Of a stretch of DNA of 64,000 nt, positions 34,763-46,660 are shown piece after piece. Origin of the DNA: Lepraria neglecta (taxonomy: Eukaryota; Ascomycota; Lecanoromycetes; Lecanorales; Stereocaulaceae); contig CM065648.1 in assembly GCA_033220425.1 (NCBI GenBank), forward strand, positions 868,001 through 932,000. The letters run 5' to 3'. The stretch's first letter is position 1; each line of letters starts with the position of its first letter. The position numbers and the translations under genes are program-made. The notes beneath the pieces are model-generated. The model was not told the DNA's origin and ran no database searches. It saw only the letters and a program-made list of their open reading frames with translations.

Positions 34763-35482
34763 ATGGCCACTGCTCCTCCAGTAACGAGTATCGTACTGAC
34801 CCACCACGGCCATCATGGCCATCACAGTGCTGGCAGCTTCAATGGATTGTCTAATATGAACACATCAGTGTACTGGGTAAGCATGATACCTATGAAAGGG
34901 TAAACAACCTGCTGACAGTAGATTTTACAGGGCCAAGGAGCCAATCAGTACCGTCTGAAGTATTGCTGCGAAGACGACAGCATTGACATCATCCAAATCG
35001 GCTTCCTGAACGTCTTCTCTGACCAGAGCGGTGGATACCCAGGCACAAACTTTGGCAACCAATGCGGCAATGAGACCTTGAAGGACCCTGACGGATCCGA
35101 CAGCCCGCTGTTGAGCCATTGCCCACACATCGGTCACGACATCAAGTTCTGCCAAGACAAGGGCAAGACGGTTCTCCTGTGAATTGGTGGCGCCAGCCCC
35201 ATTACCAATACATCTAGAGCCACCAAAGCGCTGTGGACTTTGCCGATTTCCTTTGGGCTGCTTTCGGCCCCATGGATTCGACCTCTGGTGGCGGCCACGA
35301 CATAAGCCGAGTGGTCGAAGAGTCAGAAGTTCCTCGACCATTCGGTGATACTTGCGTTGACGGCTTTGACTTTGATATCGAAAGTATCTTCCCTGAAGGA
35401 CAGAAGAGGAAAGAGCATGAACACTACGGTACCATGATCAACACACTCCGTACTCACTACGCTGAGGACGAAAGCAAGACGG
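34763..35482 (+). pseudogene. GH18 chitinase, truncated and broken
   Basis: Exon 1 (34763-34876) and exon 2 (from 34931) join in frame to give VYW-GQGANQYRLKYCCEDD, then IIQIGFLNVFSDQSGGYPG and DIKFCQDKGKTVLL. A TGA stop at 35180-35182 sits where Ser is expected before IGGASP. Homology resumes in a shifted frame with VDFADFLWAAFGPMD and keeps the chitinase catalytic motif DGFDFDIE at 35359-35382. It ends abruptly after THYAEDESKT near 35482, well short of a full class III enzyme. No signal peptide is evident. The 3' end abuts the neighbouring truncated gene, so a deletion or rearrangement probably removed both ends. Confidence 0.75.
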
Positions 35483-36249
35483 GAGATTCTCCTGTGAGGG
35501 AATGTCGGCGGTGCCAGTAATGATCGGGAACACTTTGCTTATAACCTTGCCCTCAGTCAATGCCTGCATATTCGTTTTTTCAAACTTCCGAAATTCTTCA
35601 CGAGGAAATCGTGATGGCGAAAGTGAAGGCCGTGGCTGTGCTAGCCTGTTATTGATCTCCTCCCAATTGTCTGGATATACGGAGCCTTCATCATTATCAT
35701 AGTCGTACCCATGTGGATAGACGCCATGATCAATGAGATGCTGCTCGAAGGCAGGGTCGTATGCAGAGGACTTCCTCGTCCTTGAGGTTGTATCCGATTC
35801 TCTTCCGGTCTTGGCCTTTTTCCTGGAGCTCGACTGACTTGAAGACATGCTTCGGTTGGAGGGTTCAGGATACTAGCATAGCATTAGTAGAACTCCTTGG
35901 AAAGGGTCGCGCGTCACTTACAGCTCTTAGGTCTCCCAGATTGGGTCCACCGTGCCTGGCAAAGCGCCTGAGTTGTGCAAGCGAAATGTTTTCCTTGCCA
36001 GACCGATGTAGCGGTAGAGGAGCAGCAGGCCACACTGTGCGTCGATCAAATTCTCGAAGAGTGCGAGCCGTAAGCCACTGTCGTGACAGGTTGTCCCAAA
36101 AGAACTGGGTGTCTGGTGTGCTTGCTGGTCCTCGTACTTTCGTCGTTTGGCGGGAGGTAAGAGGGGGGTGGGGAGACTACTGAAGGCTCTGGATCAAGAG
36201 AGAGCTGTCGCTTTCGATTCTTGGGCATCAAAGTGTTCGTCGAATCCAT
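35438..36249 (-). pseudogene. Truncated member of a dispersed fungal gene family
   Basis: From ATG 36249 the frame starts MDSTNTLMPKNRKRQLSLD. A one-base shift near 36120 is needed to reach the conserved part TPDTQFFWDNLSRQWLTAR, LREFDRRTVWP, and QLRRFARHGGPNLGDLRA. A GTAAGT...GCTAG intron (35921-35873) leads to YPEPSNRSMSSSQSSSRKK, HLIDHGVYPHGYDYDNDEG and NNWEEINNRLAQPRPSLSP-like sequence. Family homology stops at SQENLPS near 35483, where the sequence becomes the antisense of the chitinase remnant. I recall this family as multicopy in many filamentous ascomycetes and of unknown function. The frameshift and 3' truncation indicate a pseudogene. Confidence 0.6.
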
Positions 36250-36496
36250 TGAGTCTCAACCTCCATGAAACAACTGATCGATGGGATAATAGAGCATGAC
36301 AGATGCGAATGTAAAGGTAGCGCGCGCTTATAACAATACACTAGCGTTTTGTGAGTCATTCGAATTGCGGGGTTGACAGACTCGAGTAGCCAACTTGATA
36401 CCGAAACCTCCTCGTCCTTAATGCTTCGTGATTCTACAACCGGCTTCAATTTTTTAAAAGTATGCGTCGCGCTTGCGGGATGGTTTTTCGAACGTG

Positions 36497-38253
<1,757 letters not shown>

Positions 38254-39044
38254 GATATAGGCTAGAAGTTAGTGCTGCCAGTGTCTCTGATCGATCAGGC
38301 TGCTTTTGTAGAGGCAGCTTGAACACATTGGATCCTATCAGAGATATCGTCTCTTATATATAGAGAGTTTCATATAGCCCCTCTGTGCTTCCCATCCAGA
38401 TTTCTCACCTTATTTCTCTATATGTCTCCTATATTACACTGGTTCAATGCCTAGAGCGTCGGAATGAGGGCACTGCGAGGGAAGAAGACCGCGTGGGAAC
38501 CCGAACATACGTCGACGTTAAACACAATTAATATTCTTAGTAATCTCTATACTGACCAAGGGGTGTAGGCCAAAAGGGTGTAGGCCAAAGGGGTGTAGGC
38601 CGAAATGGTTGTGGGCCAAAGGGTGGTGGGCCAAAGGGGCGTGCACTAAAAGGCGTAGGCTAAAAGAGTATACGCTAAAGGGGCGTAGGCCATAAGAGCG
38701 TACGCCAAAGGGGTGTAGACGAAAAGAGTGTGGGCCAAAAGAGCGTACGCCAAAGGGGTGTAGGCCAAAAGGGTGTGGACCAAAGGGGTGTGGGCCAAAG
38801 GGGTGCACGCCAAAGGGGGACCGAAAAGGGTGTACGCCAGAGGAGTGCAAGGGACCTAAATGGGTCTTCAAAGGGCCTGAGAAAACCATACAACCACACA
38901 AGTCTGGCTCTGCCCTGGAAGCAAAAAATCCACGTGATTTTTCTCTTTCCTATTTCTGACTAGTGGTTACTCCTTTTTTCATATCGTGATTAAAGCCGCC
39001 ATTGCCAACTTAGAACATATGGCATGCCCGACTTTAGCCTGCAC
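38254..39044. other. Intergenic stretch dominated by a minisatellite
   Basis: Apart from the 15-bp tandem array listed separately, no gene is supported. A sequence near 38941-38965 (TCTCTTTCCTATTTCTGACT and on) recurs in imperfect form at 41766-41790. Confidence 0.4.
38554..38848. repeat. 15-bp minisatellite, about 20 units
   Basis: This is a tandem array with a unit close to GTGTAGGCCAAAGGG. Units vary at a few positions (tac/tag, ggg/gtg) but keep the 15-base period. Because 15 is divisible by three, the minus strand stays open through the array and reads repeated HPFGL-type pentapeptides (frame 38901-38518). I regard that frame as a by-product unless expression is shown. Confidence 0.85.
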
Positions 39045-40191
39045 GCCCTTCTTTCATTGTATAGCCATCAAATATTTGAGAATCGCCCAATCGAATATAA
39101 AATCGTGTTTGAAGCCCTAGCGTATGAATAGACCGCGAAAGAGTCTGCGCAGGTAGGAGTATCGAGGTTTGTCGTTAAACCCAGGAGAATAGATATAGTC
39201 GAAGTAAGCGCCAAATTCTCCCGGAAGGCCCTCGCATAGATCTTTTATACTGATTATCTCTTTCTTCGCTAAGATAAACACCTCCTTTTACTATTAATTC
39301 GTAGTAAGGAGGCCCTGCTATAGGAGAGAACCGCAGAGGAAGTAGAGAAGTATATATCCTAAAGACTCTAAGTCATTATAGCGATGCTGTACTTAGGTAG
39401 CTATTAGTCTTTAAACAGCGAGAGCTATAGATATTGCACTTACTAATACCTAAATGACTGTTAACGCTGGCAAAACGTGCTGTACCCACCAAGTTTACAA
39501 CTAGGGAACTGTCACGGTGCGGCCCAAGGGCTAGGTGCTTGGCGCATACCGCTGCACTATGATGGCAAAAGAGCACAAACTAGATCCGCAGATCTAGTCC
39601 CTAAACCACTACATATAGTATACGGCCCCGACCCCCGGCCAGCCCGTAACAGGAACGACCGGTAGTTGCCTTGCCTAGGCTATACTGCGTTCGGTAGCAA
39701 GGCCTATATCGGTTACATATACCTGGTTCCCATTCTTTCCTATACCTATTAGATAATTCTCTAGCTTAATATCTCGATATATAATATCCTTTAAGTATAT
39801 ATACTCTAGATAATAAATAAGCTGGTCGGCGAATATTAATACTATTTTAAGAGGAATTTTACGACTATAGAAGTTAAAGAGGTCTTCCAGGCTTAGTCCT
39901 AGAAGATTGAATACTATAGCGTTGAATTCGCATTCCGCCTTATAGGCGTGAACTCAGGGATACCAGCACCACTAGAGAGGGATTAATAGATATCAACCTT
40001 ACGTTCGAGGATAGATAGATTAATAGATATATGCTCGAGTTTAAATACAACTTCGTCGCTAGTATCGATATAGGTTCCTTATACGTTATAAGCCTCAAAT
40101 ATCTACTGCGACAGCCACGTCTACTACCTATATAGACAGCACCGAAGCTGCCACCACCAATCCTCCTTTGTAGACGGTATTTGCCTGCCAC
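39045..40191 (-). pseudogene. Casein-kinase-I-like gene relic, TA-rich
   Basis: The minus strand reads a CK1-type kinase through many stops: MAGKYRLQRRIGGGSFGAV at 40191, then LSLEDLFNFYSRKIPLKIV, YRDIKLENYLIGIGKNGNQ, VTDIGLATERS, NLVGTARFASVNSHLGI, NDLESLGYILLYFLCGSL, DLCEGLPGEF, and near the end LRRLFRGLFIR-stop-GFKHDF and LKYLMAIQ. HRD has become YRD and DFG has become DIG. The sequence is rich in TA dinucleotides and has CAG-to-TAG type changes, which fits repeat-induced point mutation, though I could not compute indices. The gene is split between the DIG loop and NLVGTARFAS by a solo LTR (39510-39651). Confidence 0.8.
39510..39651. mobile_element. Solo LTR of 142 bp with 5-bp target duplication
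   Basis: The element begins TGTCACGGTG and ends CCCGTAACA, the TG...CA ends of an LTR with a short imperfect inverted end (TGTCACGG against TGTTACGG). It is flanked on both sides by GGAAC (39505-39509 and 39652-39656). Removing it and one copy of GGAAC rejoins the two halves of the CK1-like relic. No internal region or second LTR is present, so it is a solo LTR or a very short terminal-repeat element. Orientation cannot be set. Confidence 0.85.
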
Positions 40192-40409
40192 ACGTAAATC
40201 CTAAGGTAAGTGAGATGTCAGTGCTCTGTACACCAGGGCAATACCTTGTCGTATGCAAAAGCCACTTACCAAGTTTCTCATTTGTGCGTAGCTGCAGTGC
40301 GCCGAGGTGCCCACATCATTCATTACGAGTTCATCAATTCACCAAGAATCGCCTTTGCTACCGCACCTGCCCCCGTTAGCAACCAAGGTATCCCACATCG
40401 CCAGCCTTG

Positions 40410-41228
40410 CTTGCGACGATGAGGACAGCCAATCTACGAGGAATATGACGAAGCCAAAAGAGCCGTCAATCGAACGATCAAACAGCGAGAGAAGGAGCTC
40501 CTGAAACAGATCCAGAGGGACTACGACGTCGCCTCGCCGGTGCACGTGGAGTTCACGCACGCAAGAAGATCTTGTGTGTGCACCGTCGCCGTGTGACTCT
40601 TGAGAACCATTACCTTGGGCAAGACGAGTCCTGCTGCCTTGCATTGAGGATGCGGACAAGGCACCTCATCCGCGGGGGCGAATCTCTCCAAGTGCCTCCC
40701 AGCCTCATTCATCATCTGGTGAGGTTTGGCATATTCGTAGACTCGATGGTGGTAGGGCAAGCTTTCGTTACCCAAGCAAAAGAGGCACCGGGTGGGCTGG
40801 CAGACCATAGGGAAATCTTTCGCACCTACGTCGGAGTCGTCCATCGCACCATCCGAGTCCTCTTAGTTTGATGATGGCCTTGGGTCGACCGCGGCGCTGG
40901 GCTTCCCGCCGATAACACAACGCCGTTCGAGCCTCGATCGCCTCGATTCTTTGCCGGAATTTTTTTCGATTTGAAAGACTCTCCCCACGGCTGCAGACCA
41001 ATTGGACAACCTTCGCTCGCTCGGGGATGTTGTAGACGATCGGCTTGGCATCTTGCATCTCTTGTGTGGATGGGAAAGAGACCGCCACCGCGGAGAATTG
41101 AGCATTAAAGGCCAGAGTGCAAAGAGGATTGGCTGGAGATGACCCTCCAGAAATGGCTGAAAATGAAACACAACTGATTGGCTGCAGCTGAGACGCCAGA
41201 AATAGAAGGCGTCCTTGAAAAGGAACAA
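40410..41228 (-). pseudogene. Rearranged DUF3435/FluG-domain-like remnant
   Basis: On the minus strand, 41228-40521 shows pieces of a protein I associate with the fungal FluG/DUF3435 family, a group related to tyrosine recombinases: PIVYNIPERAKVVQLVC, then AYHHRVYEYAKPHQMMNEAG, HLERFAPADEVPCPHPQCK and LKSHTATVHTQDLLA, a Cys/His-rich tail. The pieces lie in different frames. On the opposite strand at about 40430-40540, IYEEYDEAKRAVNRTIKQR then EKELLKQIQRDYDVASPVH also looks like this family. The two parts face each other across about 40540, so an inversion has occurred. No catalytic core was recognised. Confidence 0.5.
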
Positions 41229-42820
41229 TGTCTCTATGCTATCGAAATTTCTGGTGACAGAATCCCGTTTGCATTACGTCTCCGTTCGGCTGGCGGGGGG
41301 CAATCTTGCAACATACCGTATACGATAGACGCGAAAACGCAACAATTCACAAGGAGACCGAACTTGAAGAGAAAGGCAGGCCAGCTGGCTCGACCATGCC
41401 AAGCAGATGTTGCACTGATCATCCGTAGGAATGAAAGGCATCATATTTACCGCTCAATCGATCACGACAGGTCGCCTCCCAATTTATCAGAGATTGTACG
41501 TACCCACCTGATATATCGATCGTGTGCCGATAAAAGCTTAGAAAGCATCGTACCCGTTGCCTATCAACGTACTCTCTAAAGACTTTGACCAGGTCGTTGG
41601 CGACGGCCAAGGATATTGGGGAGTGAAGGATTCGTCGAACAGGACGAGAGAGCCTTGTAAGACGAGAAAGGAATAAATGTACGATTCTTCAAGGTAGGAT
41701 CGCCACTCCCGCCGTTCCGCTATGACGCCACAAAGCCATAGGGAAGCGTATTCCAGGAATACGCTTCTCTTTCCTATTCTAGACTAGTATTTAACATACT
41801 TTTCTACCGAGATATATCGCTAAGAATTTTCTGCCTGATAGTCTCTTTCTACACCAGAGTAGATGGATAGAGACACAAGATCCTCTATAGAATTTCCTAC
41901 TGCCCGATATACGGCCTCCCCCTAGGTGTTGTATGAGGCAACAGACAGCCAGCTTCCGTATGTCATGGAGACTGAATGCGGGCCCGTGGATTCTTCCCCT
42001 ATCAGCTTTAAGTACGCGGCGCAGTCTTGGAACAGCAATTCGGGACAGTGCAGCGTTGGTGGGTATGGCAATGGGTTGCTAGATGAGGACATGGCGAGCG
42101 CTTTTGTTCAAGGGAGATTCTGAGAGGGGGATGAAAATGGGGCGAAGGCGGCTAGTACGGTAGAAGTCAGCAAGTAGGAAACTTCATACATTTGGCATGG
42201 TTTCCATTCAACGTGATTCTTATAGCCATCACACTCTCAAAGTCATTTAACTTTGCTCATCTCAGTAGCGAGCGTAGATGATGAAAGAAGGCTGCGCTAG
42301 AGGCGGAACGGGCCCGCGGGCACTAACCCTATTCAGCAGGTCGAAGCTTGCTTCATCAACACACATCACCAGATGACTCTCCCTTATTTTCTTCACATGA
42401 TGCATCAACCTGCATAATCAAGTGGCCACCGGACCTTGGCCTGATGGTCCAGGTGTTGACGGCAAATGTGTGCCAGTGGAACAGCAAGAATGTGGAGAAG
42501 AACATTCACCGTTCATTTGGCCACCACAGATCACAGGGTGACCTCGGCTGTACCTGTAAAAGCCTAAATTATACGATGGAACTACCCCTCACTGGCGAAG
42601 CTTGTTTCTCGGCAGTGTCAACATCCACATGCTCTTCTCTGTGTGACCCTGCGCCAAATGAAAGGGTGGGCTATCTTAATACTCAAGCAGGGAGTGACAG
42701 GGCCTTTCTGTATATCTTCTCAAACCATCCTCTCTTTCCTAGGCTATTTCGTGTTACTAAATCCTTGCCTTAGCTGTTGAAAACCTGCCATTCTCGTCTC
42801 CTCCCAAGACTATTCTCAAA
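41229..42820. other. Repeat-flank and upstream region of the GH47 gene
   Basis: No intact gene was seen. A 65-codon plus-strand frame at 41926-42123 and a longer one at 42348-42773 show no recognised family. The latter overlaps the likely GH47 promoter. The 25-base palindrome at 41743-41767 is listed separately. Confidence 0.35.
41743..41767. repeat. 25-base near-perfect palindrome
   Basis: GAAGCGTATTCC and its exact inverse complement GGAATACGCTTC are separated by a single A. This strong cruciform-capable site could be the end of a decayed mobile element or a protein-binding site. Confidence 0.7.
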
Positions 42821-44509
42821 ATGCGTCTATCCTATGTTTGCGTAGCTGCCACGTCCGTATACCAAGTATGTGGCTTAACACTACCTCAGCCGGGATCAAC
42901 ACAATACGAGGACCTGGCAGCAAAAGATCGCAACCTCAGAGCACTCCATAGTCGTGCAGCTAACCCAACTCTTGAGCAAGAGAGAGCGAACGCTGTCAAG
43001 GATGCTTTCACATTCGCCTGGAACGGCTACTTTTCGACTTGTAAGGGCCAAGACGAGCTCAACCCTGTCACTAACACCTGCACTAATCCAAGGAACAACT
43101 GGGGAGCGAGTGCCGTCGATGCCTTGAGTACGGCATTAGTAATGGAGATCCAGGACATTGTCACGGATATCCTCGACTACATCCCCACCATCGACTTCAC
43201 AACATCGGCTACGCAGGTCAGCCTCTTCGAGACGACAATCCGCTATCTTGCTGGGATGCTATCAGGATACGGACTCCTCAGGGCAGAGATTTTGACCGTA
43301 ACAGGGAGTACTCCAAACATCGAAGCCTTACTCAAACAGTGCCAAAGCCTTGCCGATAGCTTGAGTTTCGCGTTTGATACCCCTACTGGCATTCCATCGA
43401 ACAATATCTACCTCAACAATCGGAATACCGATGGAGAAACTGTCAATTCTCTCGCAACTGTCGGAACTCTTGTCCTAGAATGGCAACATCTTTCAGACCT
43501 CACGGGCAACGCTACTTACGGCGCTCTCGCGCAGAAAGCGGAATCGTACCTGCTGAATCCAGAGCCGACCTATAATGAACCATTTCCAGGTCTCGTGGGT
43601 TCTGATGTGAACATCTCCAATGGTGTCTTCCTAGATGCAACGGGCGGATGGAATGGCGGCGACGACAGCTTCTACGAATATCTCATCAAGATGTACGTCT
43701 ATGACTCGTCTCGCTTTAGCAACTACCGCGATCGCTGGGTCCTAGCCGCCGACTCGACGATGAAATACCTGGCTTCGCATCCGTCGTCGCGCCCTGATCT
43801 GACCTTCTTGGCGAGCTATGTCAATACGACCTTTGTCAATGCATCGGAACATCTGACGTGCTTTGATGGTGGTAACTTCCTCCTTGGAGGTTCAGTTCTT
43901 GACAGACAGGATTACATTGACTTCGGGCTAGCGCTCGTGAATGGTTGTCATGATACATACACCTCCACTTTAACAGGAATTGGGCCTGAGACATTCAGCT
44001 GGAATACCTCCGGTGTGGATTCAAGTAATCAGGCTTTCTATGAGAAGAATGGGTTCTACATTACCAATCCACTCTACGACCTGCGGCCGGAGGTCATTGA
44101 GAGCTATTACTATGCTTACAGGATCACTGGTAAGCAACCATGTCTGCCCCTGAGTTCTGCAGCCCTCTAAACAGTTACTGCAGGCAATTCGTTGTACCAA
44201 GACTGGGCATGGGATGCCTTCGTCGCTATCAACACAACAACAAGAGTCGGTAATGGCTTCTCCGAGATTTCTGACGTCAACGCTGTGAATGGTGGCTCGT
44301 TTGGTAATCTGCAAGAAAGCTTCTTGTTCGCGGAGGTCATGAAGTACTCGTACTTGATACATGCACCGGTAAGGAACCCATACCGATACCCCTTTCAGGC
44401 TCTGACGAGGGTCTAGGACGCGCCTTTCCAAGTCTCAAATGACTGCCAGAATAAATGGGTGTTCAATACTGAGGCGCATCCGCTTATTGTTATTGGGCCG
44501 CCAGTCTAG
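42821..44509 (+). CDS. Secreted GH47 alpha-1,2-mannosidase
   Basis: This is a class I mannosyl-oligosaccharide alpha-1,2-mannosidase that trims Man9-type N-glycans. Three exons (42821-44129, 44184-44368, 44417-44509) give 528 residues. The N-terminus is a signal peptide ([19 protein letters not shown]), so this is the secreted type. GH47 motifs are clear: [78 protein letters not shown], and [18 protein letters not shown]. The final exon supplies the Ca-binding Thr in [12 protein letters not shown]. Several N-glycosylation sites are visible. Introns are 54 and 48 bases with GT-AG ends. The gene looks intact and complete. Confidence 0.9.
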
Positions 44510-45398
44510 TTGTGTACATTCTTGGCAGATGGTGGGAAGAAGGCCAAATCGACTGACTCATGCATGTGCTCTTCTTGGCCGTCCTAAGGTATCTATACAA
44601 ATATCATGAATAGGAGCATAAAAGTCATTACATTGAACCATAGGTGCGCTCTAAAATTTCCGTTCCATGGTTGATTACCAACCAACTTTACAGCTTTGCA
44701 CGTCTCATCCAGTCTCTACTCCTTCCAAGCATCATTATCTTACATTCTTGCCTGTTTCAGGCACAAATATTCCAAAATTCTGGTTGTTCCTCATTTTTGG
44801 ACTTTTCAGCCACCCAAGGCTAGGTTTGCCATTTGCCCAACTCTAAATCTTTCAACGTTCTTCGCTTCGTTCCCAAAGTTGTGTCACTTGCTGGCCTAGA
44901 TGAGCAGAACACAGCTTCGTTCTCTACGTTAGGTTAAACACAGCAAGAGCCACGAGATTCGACGGGCAGAATCGAACCTCCATCAAGCGTGGTTTGTGAG
45001 CGACCTCGATTGGTAGATGTTTGTGGGCTTTAATAGCTTAATGCCAATTTGGGCGTTGTTCTCTGGGAAGTAGTTCCGTTATGGATGACGAATCTTATGT
45101 CATTGCATTAAAGGTAGTGTGCCTACGCATGAGCGAATGGTATTGCCAAAGGTCTAAACCATGTAGTGCTTGAGTCGGCTCCGACATGGAGTTCAGAAGC
45201 CAAGGGAGGTCAGACAGGAGGATGTGCAATACTCACGGATTACATGAATATATATAAGATGACTATCATTTCTTAGACGTCTGTGAGCTGGTAGGGTAGC
45301 CCAGGCATTTTGAAAGAAAAAGAAAGAGTGCGAAGGATGTGATGGTTGGGTGGCAAAGGCAAATGAAAGCCTATGATAGTAGAGGGTGGCTGAAGATA
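44510..45398. other. Gene-free stretch
   Basis: No supported gene was seen. Near 44968 the minus strand has a tRNA B-box-like string (GGTTCGATTC) but no acceptor stem. Confidence 0.4.
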
Positions 45399-45458
45399 GG
45401 ATGCACCAAGGTGGACGTACTAAGGTATGATGTGCCAAGACAGGATGTGCCAAGGTGT
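45399..45458. repeat. Short 15-bp tandem repeat, four units
   Basis: Four consecutive units match the form GATGTGCCAAGGTGT: GGATGCACCAAGGTG, GACGTACTAAGGTAT, GATGTGCCAAGACAG and GATGTGCCAAGGTGT. The period equals that of the larger array at 38.6 kb. Confidence 0.75.
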
Positions 45459-45625
45459 GGGTTGGATGTCACGGAAGGAAGGCTTGGAAGATGTTGTTGG
45501 ACTGTGGTGTGGTATGTAGAAGAAAGAGGAAAGATGGGGGAGGTGGGGGGTTTAAATACCCACGGGTGCCGAAAGAAAGAAGCTTCCTTGCCTTCACCAG
45601 GCGTGCTGAAGCACCAAAGCTGCGC

Positions 45626-46042
45626 AATGAATTGCGATGAATGAACCGCAGCCCTAATGAAGATGGCGGTTTTCATCCTCGAGCCATGATAGAATCCGCT
45701 CTTCACGACGCAAACTTCCCTCTAGCAGCGAATGAATCACGATGAATGCACCACCGCTCTGATGAAGTTAGCAGCGATCAGCACGGATTTATGTGCGGTC
45801 AGCTCTTCATGACGAGAGATCTCCTCCAGCAGGGAATGAATTTCGTTGAATGCAGCGCAGCTTCGATGAAGAGGACAGAAATCAACATCAATTTGTAACC
45901 AGCGAACGCTTCACCACGTACGATCTGCCGGTGCTGCTCTTACAGAATGAATGGCAATGAATATAGCGCCACTTAGGTGAAGATGGCGGCAGTCAACATC
46001 CACGCATGGTGGGAACCCTATTCCCACCTTCACCCATAGGAA
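45626..46042. repeat. Degenerate ~105-bp tandem repeat, four units
   Basis: Units start at 45626, 45731, 45835 and 45946, spaced 105, 104 and 111 bases. Each opens with a form of AATGAATNNCGATGAATG and is followed by TGATGAAG and a TCATCATC-like core, then CTCTTCACGACG. Divergence between units is substantial, so this is an old satellite-like duplication. It encodes no continuous frame. Confidence 0.7.
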
Positions 46043-46196
46043 TCTCTTCCCCGATGAACAGCTGTAGCTCAATGGAGGCGGTGCTAAACCTGCCGAATCT
46101 GTGAAGTTACGTATTTGCCACCCTTCCCAGCCAGTCCGTCCAGTTGGTCAACTTTCTCACATGCGACCTGTGCAAAAGTTGACCAACCCTGAAGTC

Positions 46197-46358
46197 ACTT
46201 CAGAATGAAGAGAGGCCTTGCATTCACCGATTGTTGTTGTTGTTGAAGATCAGTCGATTTTGTCACTTTTTCCGCCGCCCGAGGGTGAAAAAAGTTACCA
46301 AACAGGCAGTTCTGTGACAAAGACCCCGGTGAAGGCAAGGCCTCACTTCATCATAAAG
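46197..46358. repeat. Fold-back inverted repeat, MITE-like
   Basis: The arm GAGGCCTTGCATTCACC (46212-46228) faces GGTGAAGGCAAGGCCTC (46328-46344), a 16 of 17 inverted match. The match extends outward through ATGAAGAGAGGCC against ATGAAGTGAGGCC. Inner pairs TTTGTCAC/GTGACAAA also match. The whole can fold into a long stem, as non-autonomous DNA elements do. No target duplication could be fixed. Confidence 0.55.
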
Positions 46359-46660
46359 TGGTAGCTGAGACAATGCATGAAAGTATGCATGAATGACGCG
46401 TCAGAATGTGAAAGTTGGAGTCAACGTGATAGGTATTTCTTTCAACGTAAAAGACGAAGCGGTACCTTCATTGCTAGGAGCGAGTGACAGTACAGGTCAC
46501 TTTTGAAAAGCTTTGCAGATCCAGGCAGATTAAGCAGATTCGTTGTGGATAGGTAGTGGCGTTCATTACAGTTAGTACCCTTCATCATCTGAGCTAATGG
46601 AGTCACTGGAAAGTCTTTCTTGGTCTCCTTCACGACACGAATCGTTGTAAAAGTTTTGTT

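Noticed and set aside
38518-38901. HPFGL-repeat protein as a gene
   Set aside because: The open frame is explained by the 15-base period of the minisatellite. No start context, intron or domain supports it.
44960-45030. tRNA-like B box GGTTCGATTC on the minus strand
   Set aside because: No matching acceptor stem, D-arm or anticodon arm could be drawn. It is likely chance.
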